Shown here piece by piece: positions 1 to 7,853 of a DNA stretch of 64,000 nt. Source of the DNA: Neorhizobium sp. (GTDB lineage: Bacteria > Pseudomonadota > Alphaproteobacteria > Rhizobiales > Rhizobiaceae). Location: the NCBI GenBank assembly GCA_028283725.1, contig JAPWKC010000004.1:1674001-1738000 (forward strand). The letters run 5' to 3'. The number at the start of each line of letters is the position of its first letter. Position 1 is the stretch's first letter. Under the pieces are notes generated by a model, which worked only from the letters and a program-made list of their open reading frames with translations, was not told the DNA's origin and searched no databases. The position numbers were made by a program, and so were the translations under genes.

Positions 1-1
1 C

Positions 2-133
2 CTTTTCGTTCTGGTAACTGGTCGGCGTGCGGGACAGCGGGCGGCGTTGGTCGCGTTCCGGTTTCGCAAGCCGGCAGGCGCATATGGCCTGACCGAGAGC
101 CCTCTCCATTTCGCCCGCAGCGCGCGCGAATGA
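2..133 (+). CDS. possible 3' end of an unidentified gene (partial)
   Basis: A plus-strand reading frame enters from the left window edge and stops at TGA 131-133. It would encode about 43 C-terminal residues ending in LHFARSARE. I do not recognise the family and too little is present for a motif. Another frame is also open here, so this could be non-coding. From 134 to 224 I see nothing. Confidence 0.2.
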   Translation, partial: LFVLVTGRRAGQRAALVAFRFRKPAGAYGLTESPLHFARSARE

Positions 134-224
134 TGTCGGGGATGAGGCATCAGGGGGCCGCCTTGCACCGGAGATCTGGCGCTGCGCCCGCCGGCCCTTC
201 GCTTTGGCTCGGGCGCTCGAGGCT

Positions 225-249
225 CAAAACGCTCCACCGGAGCGTTTTG
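225..249 (-). terminator. hairpin terminator downstream of mbfA
   Basis: A perfect 11-bp inverted repeat, 225-235 and 239-249, has a 3-nt loop. Read on the minus strand it is a GC-rich stem core (GCTCC/GGAGC) ending in TTTTG, 20 nt past the mbfA stop. Its A/T flanks could make it work in both directions. Confidence 0.65.
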
Positions 250-269
250 CCGGCTGACGCCGCCTGATC

Positions 270-1250
270 TCACCCATTGCCAATCAGGATGCCGGCTGCC
301 AGCACCAGCGAACCGCCAAACACGACCTGGAAGACTGCCTTCAGGAACGGCGTTTCCATATAGCGGTTCTGGATGAAGGCGATTGCCCAGAGTTCGAAGA
401 ACACGACCACGGCGGCAACGGCGGTGGCGGTCCAGAAATGCGGGATGAGATAGGGCAGCGCATGGCCGAGACCGCCCAGCGCCGTCATGATGCCCGATGC
501 CAGGCCGCGCTTGATGGGCGAGCCGCGGCCGGAGATCTTGCCGTCGTCATGCGCTGCCTCTGTGAAGCCCATGGAAATGCCGGCGCCGACTGCCGCCGAC
601 AGGCCGATCAGGAAAGTGGACCAGGTGTTCTGGGTGGCAAAGGCAGCCGCGAAGATCGGCGCCAGCGTCGAGACCGAACCATCCATCAGGCCGGCAAGGC
701 CCGGCTGGACATAGGTGAGAATGAACTGGCGGCGGGCGCCTTCATCCTCCTCCGCCTTGGCATCGGCCGAAACATGCTTGCCCTCCAGCATGCGGGCAAT
801 ATCCTCGTGGCCCTCTTCCGCGAGCGCGAGATCGCCCAGCAGTTTGCGCGTCGAGGCATCGGAGACGCGCTTTGCCGCCTCGCGGTAGAAACGTGCGGCC
901 TGGCGTTCCATCGCCTCGCCTTCCTCGCGCATCCTGTCGAGCGTGAGTGTCTTGCGCAGCCAATCGGGCTTGCGCTCGTAAAAGCCGCGGACATGCTCGC
1001 GCCGGATCAGCGGAATGCGCTCGCCGAACCGCGCACGGAACATCTCGATGAGCATGTTCTTGTGGGTCTGCTCCACCTCCGCCATGTCGTCGAAGACCTG
1101 TGCCGAGGCCGGTGCGTGCGGCCGTAAAATATCGGCATAGGACATGTAGATGCGCGCATCATCTTCCTCCGAGGCAATGGCAAGCGCGAGGATTTCCTGT
1201 TCGCTCAACGTGTCGAAGGATCGCTTGGAGGTGGAGAAGAGGCGCAGCAT
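270..1250 (-). CDS. mbfA: membrane-bound ferritin / VIT1-type iron exporter MbfA
   Basis: The 326-residue protein joins an N-terminal ferritin-like (erythrin) domain to a C-terminal VIT1/CCC1 membrane domain. Residues 1-165 carry di-iron motifs: E28/E29, E60-Q-T-H63, a glutamate near 124, and E145-E-G-H148. Residues 175-326 hold hydrophobic segments typical of the VIT family. In Agrobacterium and Bradyrhizobium this architecture is MbfA, an inner-membrane iron exporter protecting against iron and peroxide stress. The ATG at 1250 lies just below an ICE-like palindrome (1265-1287), which fits repression by Irr. Monocistronic, ended by the hairpin at 225-249. Function rests on domain order and the regulatory site. 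Confidence 0.9.
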   Translation of the reverse strand: MLRLFSTSKRSFDTLSEQEILALAIASEEDDARIYMSYADILRPHAPASAQVFDDMAEVEQTHKNMLIEMFRARFGERIPLIRREHVRGFYERKPDWLRKTLTLDRMREEGEAMERQAARFYREAAKRVSDASTRKLLGDLALAEEGHEDIARMLEGKHVSADAKAEEDEGARRQFILTYVQPGLAGLMDGSVSTLAPIFAAAFATQNTWSTFLIGLSAAVGAGISMGFTEAAHDDGKISGRGSPIKRGLASGIMTALGGLGHALPYLIPHFWTATAVAAVVVFFELWAIAFIQNRYMETPFLKAVFQVVFGGSLVLAAGILIGNG

Positions 1251-1264
1251 GACGGAATTCCCTG

Positions 1265-1287
1265 TTTAGAATTATTCTAATTATAAA
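1265..1287. promoter_or_regulatory. ICE-like palindrome, probable Irr operator of mbfA
   Basis: The core TTAGAATTATTCTAA (1266-1280) is a perfect 7-1-7 inverted repeat followed by an AT-rich tail. It matches the style of the iron control element (TTTAGAA...TTCTAAA) bound by Irr in rhizobia. It sits 15 nt upstream of the mbfA ATG, where a bound repressor would block transcription or initiation. The match was made by eye. Confidence 0.6.
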
Positions 1288-1494
1288 CTTGTCTGGAAAA
1301 AGCAAGGGGCTTCCATCGTCGCACCGCATTGGCCGCCCATAACGGCCCCTGCGGTATCGGCATACATGCAGAGACCATACAGCCTGGCGGCGGTCTTGAA
1401 ATTTTCACTTGCCGAGATTGCCGGAAACGGATGGATAAACGGATGGCGGATACCAGATTGCATTCGCCGGACAGAGGCAGCAGGGGACAATCAG

Positions 1495-2637
1495 ATGAAG
1501 CGCAGAGATTTCTTCCGCAAGACGGCAACCAACAGTGCCGGCGCGGTTGCGGCGACCGCCCTTGTTAGCCCGCTGGTCGCCCCGTTGATCCCCCCTTTCG
1601 CCACGCCCGCCCTTGCCCAGTCGAGCCCCAGGATCAGCTGGCGGATGGCATCCTCCTTTACCAAGACGACGGATATCCTGTTTGCCGGCGCAACCGATAT
1701 TGCGACAAGCGTTTCCGAAGCGACGGACGGCAATTTCACTATCGAGACCCTGGCCGCAGGCGAGGTCGTGCCGGGACTGCAGGCGACCGATGCGGTCGCC
1801 AACGGCACCGTCGAGATGGCGCATACATCGAGCTACTATTCCGTCGCCAAGGACCCGACCTTCGCTCTCGCCACCGCCATTCCTTTCGGCCTCAATGCCC
1901 GGATGACCAATGCCTGGCTGACGATCGGCGGCGGCAACGAGCTCTTCAACGAATTCCTCGCACCGTCCAATCTCTATGCGCTGCCGGCCGGCAATACCGG
2001 CGCGCAGATGGGCGGCTGGTTCCGCAAGGAGATCAATACGGTCGATGACCTCAAGGGCCTGAAGATGCGCATCGCCGGCCTCGCGGGGCAGGTGATGCAG
2101 AAGCTCGGGGTCGTGCCGCAGCAGATGGCCGGCGGCGATGCCTATGCGGCACTGGAAAAAGGCGCGATCGACGCGGCGGAGTTCGTTGGCCCCTATGACG
2201 ACCAGAAGCTCGGTTTCGTCCGGATCGCCAAATACTATTATTACCCCGCATGGTGGGAGGGCGGCCCGGCCGTGCACGCCTTCTTCAACCTCGAAAAATT
2301 CAACGGCCTGCCGAAAAGCTATCAGCGCATCCTCAAAGATGCCTGCGCCAACGCCAATACCAATATGCTGGCCCGCTACGATGCGAAGAACGCCAAGGCG
2401 CTGCGGCAACTGGTAAGCGACGGGGCCGTGCTGAAACCGTTCAACCAGCAACTGCTGGATGCGGCTCATAAGGCGGCACTCGAGGTCTATGCCGAAATTA
2501 CCGCCAAGAACCCCTCGTTCAAGAAGATCTACGACGCCCAGCAGGCCTTCAAGAAAGACGGCTACCTGTGGGAGCAGATCGCCGACTACACTTACGACAC
2601 CTATATGATGATCCAGCAGCGCAACGGCTCGCTTTGA
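1495..2637 (+). CDS. orphan TRAP transporter substrate-binding protein (DctP/TAXI-like), Tat-exported
   Basis: The start is ATG 1495, because it gives a Tat signal: KRRDFFRK, a hydrophobic stretch, then ALAQ cleavage near residue 42. The 380-residue product resembles periplasmic TRAP binding proteins of the DctP class: a GEVVPGLQATDAVANGTVEM segment, a central DLKGLKMRIAGLAGQVMQKLGV segment with the conserved arginine, and GAIDAAEFVGPYDD. No DctQ or DctM membrane subunit lies next to it, so it would work with a transporter elsewhere. The family often binds organic or keto acids (sometimes as a dimer around a metal); the ligand here cannot be read. It is divergent from mbfA. Confidence 0.8.
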   Translation: MKRRDFFRKTATNSAGAVAATALVSPLVAPLIPPFATPALAQSSPRISWRMASSFTKTTDILFAGATDIATSVSEATDGNFTIETLAAGEVVPGLQATDAVANGTVEMAHTSSYYSVAKDPTFALATAIPFGLNARMTNAWLTIGGGNELFNEFLAPSNLYALPAGNTGAQMGGWFRKEINTVDDLKGLKMRIAGLAGQVMQKLGVVPQQMAGGDAYAALEKGAIDAAEFVGPYDDQKLGFVRIAKYYYYPAWWEGGPAVHAFFNLEKFNGLPKSYQRILKDACANANTNMLARYDAKNAKALRQLVSDGAVLKPFNQQLLDAAHKAALEVYAEITAKNPSFKKIYDAQQAFKKDGYLWEQIADYTYDTYMMIQQRNGSL

Positions 2638-2757
2638 GCGAAATTACCGGCGCGCATTCCAGCGGTGGATCTTGTCGCCATCATCTTCGGGTAAAGTCCC
2701 GAGGCTGACGGCGCTTGATGTGCAGCGTTTCGGCCGCGGCTTTTTAGATACCGTCCG

Positions 2758-3219
2758 TCATCGAAGCGGCTTCACCATGTCGACGATGGTAAAAACAGGC
2801 CGGGCCGGGTTGGGGCGGCGGCCCGTCTCGGTATAGCCGAGTTTGCGGTAGAGCCCGATATTCCGCTCCATCAGCGCGTTGGTATAAAGCGTCATCCGCT
2901 GCTTGCCGGACGCCCTTGCCCTATCTTCCATTTCAGACATCATCCTCGGACCGATGCCCTTGCCGGCATGATCGGGATCGACGGCAACGCTGAAGACCGT
3001 GTCTTCCTCATCGGCATATTCCATGACGATCAACCCGCAGACCGCCTCGCCTTCCTGCGCCAGAAACACAGTACCTGCGGCGATCCGCGGGACATAATCC
3101 TCCGTCAGCGGCACCGGGGGGTATTTCAAAACCGGTAGCCAGACCGCGTAAGCGCGCTCGGTCATATCCTTTACCACCGGAAGGTCGCCGGCTACGGCCT
3201 GTCTGATAATGATCGGCAT
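2758..3219 (-). CDS. GNAT family N-acetyltransferase
   Basis: ATG 3219 opens with MPIIIRQAVAGD, the usual GNAT beginning, and has an AAGGAG sequence upstream; the longer frame is a high-GC artefact. The 153-residue product has GNAT beta4/alpha3 features: VAVDPDHAGKGIGPRMMSEM (motif A, acetyl-CoA loop GKGIG near 90) and NIGLYRKLGYTETGRR (motif B near 125). It would transfer an acetyl group from acetyl-CoA to an unknown amine. Neighbours give no hint of substrate. Confidence 0.8.
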   Translation of the reverse strand: MPIIIRQAVAGDLPVVKDMTERAYAVWLPVLKYPPVPLTEDYVPRIAAGTVFLAQEGEAVCGLIVMEYADEEDTVFSVAVDPDHAGKGIGPRMMSEMEDRARASGKQRMTLYTNALMERNIGLYRKLGYTETGRRPNPARPVFTIVDMVKPLR

Positions 3220-3353
3220 GGTGCATCGGCTCCTTCTTTTCGAAGAAAAGATATGATGACGCAAGGCCCGCAATGTCCAGCGACGCCCAGCCGAACCGGT
3301 CGGGCAAAGCGCGCAAGACGGCGACCGATAGCCGGCTACAAAGGCGACAACAA

Positions 3354-4469
3354 TCAGGCGGCGGCTTCGCTGCGGGCGTCGTCGCCGTTTGCGCCACGGC
3401 GCCAGTAGGCGACGACCATCATGCGGTCTTTCGGCAATTGCCAATCCTTCTTCAGGATGCGGCGGATCTCGCGGAAATCGGCAAATTCGCAACCGGCCCA
3501 GACAAAGGTATCGGCCGGCAGGTCGCCACGCTCGATGCCGGTCAGCACTGCCGTCAGCGCGCCCGTCGTGCCCGGATGGCTACCCTTGCGGAACAGCCAG
3601 TGGACCGTGACGTTGTCGCGCTCCAGCGGCACGATATCGGCCGGACCATCGACTTCGAGATAGATCGTGGCGCGGCTGTCGTCGGGCAGCATCTCGACGA
3701 TACGGGAGATGGCGGGAATGGCGGTATCGTCTCCGAGCATCAGGAGATTGCGGGACGCGGGCCCGCCTTCACCGACCGGGCCGACAATGCCGACGAGATC
3801 GCCGGTCTTGGCGGTCTGGGCAAAAACTGCGGCCGGACTTGCGACGCCCGGATGCATGACGAAATCGATCTCGATCGTGCCGGCCTCGACGTCGATCTTG
3901 CGGATCGTATAGACGCGCACCGTCAGCTCGTCCTCGCCCTGCGGCCAGACGAGAAGGCCGTCCGTGCCCATGACCGGCCAGACCGGTGCGCGGTCCTTCG
4001 GCGGGATGAGGATGCGCAGATGCAGACCGCCCTCGGCAAAACGGGCAATATCGTCGCCCCAGAAGGTCAACCGCTGCATATGCGGGCCGACCCGATGGGA
4101 GGACAGGACAGTCAGCTCGCGGAAGAAGACCGGCGTGCCGCTCGTCTGGCCGTCACCCGTCCAGCGGATGCCCGAGGTCGTGCCCATGTGGCGCGAGACC
4201 TGAAGCGCAACGGTCATCTTGCAATAGGAAAGCGTCGTTTCGTCGGTGGCACGCACCACGAATGTGCAATGCTGATCGCCATGCACGAGATCGAGTTCGC
4301 CGTAATGCAGCTTGAACTGCACCATGCCCTTGGCCGGCCCTTCGGCCGGCGTGCCGATGACGGCTTCGGCATGTTCCTGCATCACCTGCTCGACAAGCAG
4401 TGCAATTTCCGGGTGGGCAATCGTCGCTTCGGCGCGAAGCGGGGCGGTCGATCGGTACAGGTCTGCCAT
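3354..4469 (-). CDS. DUF2218 / siderophore-interacting (SIP, ViuB-like) ferric reductase fusion
   Basis: Two domains in 371 residues. Residues 1-95 match the DUF2218 type. From about 110 there is a siderophore-interacting FAD-binding domain with RVYTIRKID (flavin-binding R-x-Y-T) followed by the SIP C-terminal NAD(P)H-binding half: GDDTAIPAISRI, VWAGCEFADF and VVAYWRRG near the end. SIP proteins reduce ferric siderophores in the cytoplasm so iron is released. ATG 4469 is the first good start. No transporter or siderophore gene adjoins it. The DUF2218 part often accompanies SIP proteins, as a fusion or separately. The role is inferred from the family. Confidence 0.85.
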   Translation of the reverse strand: MADLYRSTAPLRAEATIAHPEIALLVEQVMQEHAEAVIGTPAEGPAKGMVQFKLHYGELDLVHGDQHCTFVVRATDETTLSYCKMTVALQVSRHMGTTSGIRWTGDGQTSGTPVFFRELTVLSSHRVGPHMQRLTFWGDDIARFAEGGLHLRILIPPKDRAPVWPVMGTDGLLVWPQGEDELTVRVYTIRKIDVEAGTIEIDFVMHPGVASPAAVFAQTAKTGDLVGIVGPVGEGGPASRNLLMLGDDTAIPAISRIVEMLPDDSRATIYLEVDGPADIVPLERDNVTVHWLFRKGSHPGTTGALTAVLTGIERGDLPADTFVWAGCEFADFREIRRILKKDWQLPKDRMMVVAYWRRGANGDDARSEAAA

Positions 4470-4643
4470 GGCGCAAAACTCTTCATCTGATGCCGCGGCG
4501 TTTTCGTCACCCGCGATAAAACCGGACTGTCATTAGCAAGTTTTATTTTGCCATGCATCCCCTTTTGCGAAGGGCCGATCAAAAAACTTCGTCGCGCACT
4601 CCAGTTTTACCATCTGGCACACGAGAATAAGCAACGCGAACAC

Positions 4644-4676
4644 AAAAAGCCCCGCCGGCAAAGCGCGGCGGGGCTT
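4644..4676 (-). terminator. Rho-independent terminator of the 55-residue small gene
   Basis: On the minus strand GCCCCGCC pairs with GGCGGGGC around a short loop and is followed directly by TTTTTG. It lies 26 nt past the stop codon at 4702, the expected place for the small upstream gene. Confidence 0.8.
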
Positions 4677-4701
4677 CAAGTTGTCTGCGACCTTGGTGAC
4701 G

Positions 4702-4869
4702 TCAGCTGCCCGCATTGACGCGGTTATTCCCGACATTGGCGTTGGTCGACGCCGTCTTTCCGTCGGGGCTCTGGCCATAATAGGTACCGCCGAGATGGCC
4801 ACCGGAACTGGTGTTTTCCACCTGTCGTTCGGCACGCTTGATTGCCTGTTTCGCGTCACTCTTGCTCAT
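4702..4869 (-). CDS. small hydrophilic protein of unknown function, 55 aa
   Basis: ATG 4869 follows a strong GGAGG site 8 nt upstream; TGA is at 4702. The product begins MSKSDAKQAIKRAERQVENT, a charged and probably helical stretch, then a Gly/Ser/Asn-rich tail with GGTYYGQSPDGKTAS and NANVGNNRVNAGS. No signal peptide or membrane segment. Its own SD and its own strong terminator (4644-4676) make it a real monocistronic gene although short. I do not recognise a family. Confidence 0.7.
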   Translation of the reverse strand: MSKSDAKQAIKRAERQVENTSSGGHLGGTYYGQSPDGKTASTNANVGNNRVNAGS

Positions 4870-4981
4870 GTCTGCCTCCAGCTTTTCGGGGTTGGTGACA
4901 GGGAGCTAACCCATGCCGCGACATTATGTTCCGCAGATTCGCCATAGCCTCGCTTGACGAATCCCAGGTTCATCCATATTT

Positions 4982-4997
4982 GGAAACGATCATTTCC
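4982..4997. promoter_or_regulatory. palindrome in front of the TetR gene, candidate operator
   Basis: GGAAACGATCATTTCC is a palindrome with 14 of 16 positions matching, ending 5 nt before the TetR-family ATG (5003). TetR regulators commonly bind such sites to control themselves and a neighbouring exporter. No clear Shine-Dalgarno lies between it and the start. Inference only. Confidence 0.35.
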
Positions 4998-5002
4998 TAT
5001 TT

Positions 5003-5662
5003 ATGGTGTGCGCCTTGGATACCCTCACCACCGATACGGACGGCCCGAACCGCTCCCCCGTGGACGCTCCGAACAGGAGCGCCGGCCGGCCGCGCGAATT
5101 CGAGATCGACGACGCGCTCGACAAGGCGATCGTGGTGTTTTCCGAACGCGGCTATCACGCCACCTCGATCGCCGATCTCAAGGACGCGATGGGGCTGACC
5201 GCGGGCAGTCTCTACAAGGCGTTCAAGGACAAGAAGGCGATCTTTCTGGCCGCCTTCGACCGCTACAAGCAGGTGCGCAATGCGGCGCTGGCGCGGTCTC
5301 TGACACCGGGAACGACCGGTCGCGACAAGGTTCGGCTGGCACTTCATCACTATGCCGACAGCGCCCATGGCGATGCCGGGCGGCGCGGCTGCCTCGTCGT
5401 CGGAGCTGCCGTCGAACTCGCGCTCTTCGATCCGGAGACGGACGAGCGGGTCAAGCGTTCGCAATCGCGGCTGGAAGCCGTCTTCGACGGTCTGGTGCGG
5501 GAGGGCCAGGCCGATGGGACGGTGAGCCGCGATATCGATCCGGAACTGACGGCGCATCTTCTCTACGCCGTGGTTCAGGGTTTGCGGATTGCCGGCAAGT
5601 CCGGGCAGGACCGCGCCCGCGCGATAGCGACGGCAGAGGCGGCGCTGAAGATACTCGACTGA
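5003..5662 (+). CDS. TetR/AcrR family transcriptional regulator
   Basis: The 219-residue product has an N-terminal TetR DNA-binding domain at about 28-75: GRPREFEIDDALDKAIVVFS, then the helix-turn-helix TSIADLKDAMGLTAGSLYKAF and KDKKAIFLAAFDRY. The C-terminal ligand-binding half contains GRRGCLVVGAAVELA, typical of the AcrR-like subgroup. An MFS transporter gene starts 79 nt downstream on the same strand, so it probably represses that transporter and itself. The ligand is unknown. The ATG lacks a clear SD. Confidence 0.88.
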   Translation: MVCALDTLTTDTDGPNRSPVDAPNRSAGRPREFEIDDALDKAIVVFSERGYHATSIADLKDAMGLTAGSLYKAFKDKKAIFLAAFDRYKQVRNAALARSLTPGTTGRDKVRLALHHYADSAHGDAGRRGCLVVGAAVELALFDPETDERVKRSQSRLEAVFDGLVREGQADGTVSRDIDPELTAHLLYAVVQGLRIAGKSGQDRARAIATAEAALKILD

Positions 5663-5741
5663 CGATTTTCGACCGACGGCCAGAGGACATGATCCAGTGG
5701 CCGTAGACACTCTTTCAACTCCCTCCTCCCAGGAGCCATTC

Positions 5742-7034
5742 ATGACCAGCCAAGCAACCCAACGGACCGCAGCCGACACGGCGACCGCGTCCGACGCACA
5801 GGCGGCATCCCCGCCGTCCACCTCCCAGTCGGCGGCGGCTGCCCCTTCCCCGGCCTCTTCTGCGCCAACCGGAACGCTTTCGTCCGGCATGGCCTTCATG
5901 ATGGCGGCAGCCGCCGGCCTCGTGGTCGCCAACCTCTATTACGCCCAGCCGCTGGCCGGCCCGATCGCGGCGGCCATCGGCCTGCCGGAAAATCTCACCG
6001 GCCTGATCGTGACGCTGACCCAGATCGGCTACGGGCTCGGGTTGCTGTTTGCCGTGCCTCTCGGCGATCTCGTCGAGAACCGTCGGCTGATCGTCATCAT
6101 GATCGGGGCGACCGTCGTGGCGCTTCTCGCCGCGGGGCTGTCGAGCACGCCGACGCCTTTCCTGATCGCAGCACTGGCGATCGGTGTCTCGTCGACTGCG
6201 GTGCAGATGATCGTCCCCTTCGCCGCAAGCCTTGCACCGGAGGAAAGCCGCGGCCGCGTCGTCGGCAACGTGATGAGCGGGCTGATGCTCGGCATCATGC
6301 TGGCCCGGCCGGCGGCGAGCTTCATCGCCCGCCTGTCCTCCTGGCATGTGGTATTCTTCATCTCGGCCGCGATCATGGTCGCCGTCGCCATCACGCTTGC
6401 ACTGCGCCTGCCAAAACGCGTGCCCCAGACAAAACTCTCCTATCCGGCGCTGATCGCCTCGCTCGGGACGCTGTTCATGACCCAGCCGGTGCTGCGCCGG
6501 CGCGCCTTCTACCAGTTCTGCCAGTTCGCCGCCTTCAGCCTGTTCTGGACGGTGACGCCGCTGGTGCTGGCCGGACCGGGCTTCAACCTGACGCAGGGTG
6601 GCATTGCCATATTCGCGCTCGTCGGCGTGGCCGGCGCCATCGCCTCGCCGATCGCCGGGCGCCTGGCGGACCGCGGCTGGAGCAAGCCTGCAACCGCCTT
6701 CGGCATCCTGTCCGTTGCAGCCGGCTTCCTGATCACCCATATCGCGCCGGAAGGCTCGACCCTGGCGCTGATCCTGTTCGGCGCTGCCGCCGTGGTGATC
6801 GATTTCGGCGTGTCGATGACGCTCGTCACCAGCCAGCGGGCGATCTTTGCGCTCGGCGCCGATCTGCGCGCGCGCCTCAACGGCCTGTTCATGGCGACAT
6901 TCTTCATCGGCGCCGCCATGTCGTCGGCGATCGGCGCCTGGGCCTTTGCCGAGGGCGGCTGGCTCGCTGCCTCGATGATCGGCCTTGCGCTGCCCGTCGC
7001 CGGCTTCCTCTACTTCCTCACCGAAAAGCGGTGA
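5742..7034 (+). CDS. MFS transporter (drug/metabolite efflux type)
   Basis: ATG 5742 is chosen over the earlier in-frame start at 5697 because AGGAG lies 7 nt upstream. About 430 residues with 12 predicted membrane helices from residue 45. The motif-A-like loop FAVPLGDLVENRRLIV follows helix 2, and a second GRLADRGW loop marks the second half. The first 40 residues are Ser/Ala/Pro-rich and low complexity. The gene follows the TetR gene directly, so it is probably a regulated efflux pump. Substrate unknown. Confidence 0.85.
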   Translation: MTSQATQRTAADTATASDAQAASPPSTSQSAAAAPSPASSAPTGTLSSGMAFMMAAAAGLVVANLYYAQPLAGPIAAAIGLPENLTGLIVTLTQIGYGLGLLFAVPLGDLVENRRLIVIMIGATVVALLAAGLSSTPTPFLIAALAIGVSSTAVQMIVPFAASLAPEESRGRVVGNVMSGLMLGIMLARPAASFIARLSSWHVVFFISAAIMVAVAITLALRLPKRVPQTKLSYPALIASLGTLFMTQPVLRRRAFYQFCQFAAFSLFWTVTPLVLAGPGFNLTQGGIAIFALVGVAGAIASPIAGRLADRGWSKPATAFGILSVAAGFLITHIAPEGSTLALILFGAAAVVIDFGVSMTLVTSQRAIFALGADLRARLNGLFMATFFIGAAMSSAIGAWAFAEGGWLAASMIGLALPVAGFLYFLTEKR

Positions 7035-7077
7035 GGAAAGCATTCGCCTCAACCTCAAACGGATGATCGATGATCGT

Positions 7078-7101
7078 AGCCCGCCTCACGGCGGGCTATT
7101 T
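7078..7101 (+). terminator. hairpin terminator after the TetR/MFS operon
   Basis: AGCCCGCC (7078-7085) pairs with GGCGGGCT (7090-7097) around TCAC, followed by ATTTCGTT. It lies 44 nt past the MFS stop codon. The T-run is weak. Confidence 0.55.
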
Positions 7102-7278
7102 CGTTGATGGAGACCGGCGCGCCCTGATCGTCATCCGGCGGCTCGTGAGAAGGATCTGTCCATGTCCGACAGGGAGCGTGGTTGGATCCTTGTGACAGGC
7201 ACGAGGAGGACGACTTTGGGCCTGCGAGGTTCGCTGGTACCAGCCTCCATCCCCATCGCATGAAGGTCTGCGCCTGCG

Positions 7279-7815
7279 TCAGCCGATCCGTTTGTAAAAC
7301 AGCGTCGTCGCGCAGAAACCGCCATCGGGCCATAATGCGTAATCGGGGATGACGCCGACGCGTTGCCAGCCGAACCGGGGGTATATCATTTCTGCTTCGC
7401 TGCCGGTCGCGGTGTCGAGCACCAGAAGCGTGCGGCCGCGGCCGGCGGCCTCCGCTTCCACCGCTGCCATCAATCTGCGCGAGAGGCCAAGGCCGCGGGC
7501 GCAACGGTGGACGAGGAGCTTCATCAGGTCGCCGCGATGCGGCTGGTTGGGTTTCGACGCCAGCCCCACCTGCACCGTGCCAACGACCCGGCCCTCAATT
7601 TCCGCCACCGCCAGAATGATGCCGCCGGCCTCCACCGCATCGGCGATCTCGTGCCAATAGCCTTCCGCATCGCTCGCCGCAAACGGCAGCATGAAGCCGA
7701 GCGAGGCGCCGCCATTGATGCAGTCGGACAGGGTCTCGGAAAGATCGGCATTGGCCGCGCGTGCCTGCCTGGCATCGAGAATGCGGATGGTGGGCTTGTT
7801 GTCTGGCGCAGTCAC
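7279..7815 (-). CDS. GNAT family N-acetyltransferase
   Basis: The start is GTG 7815 with AAGGGA 10 nt upstream. The 178-residue protein has GNAT features: LMKLLVHRCARGLGLSRRLMAAVEAEA as the acetyl-CoA loop helix (R/G-x-x-G near 110) and MIYPRFGWQRVGVIPDYAL near the C-terminus. It lies 38 nt downstream of the XRE-cupin regulator on the same strand and is probably cotranscribed with it. Related enzymes N-acetylate amino compounds; the substrate here is unknown. Confidence 0.83.
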   Translation of the reverse strand: MTAPDNKPTIRILDARQARAANADLSETLSDCINGGASLGFMLPFAASDAEGYWHEIADAVEAGGIILAVAEIEGRVVGTVQVGLASKPNQPHRGDLMKLLVHRCARGLGLSRRLMAAVEAEAAGRGRTLLVLDTATGSEAEMIYPRFGWQRVGVIPDYALWPDGGFCATTLFYKRIG

Positions 7816-7853
7816 GGTTGTCTGTCCCTTTTACATGGTTGGAGCGGGATTGA

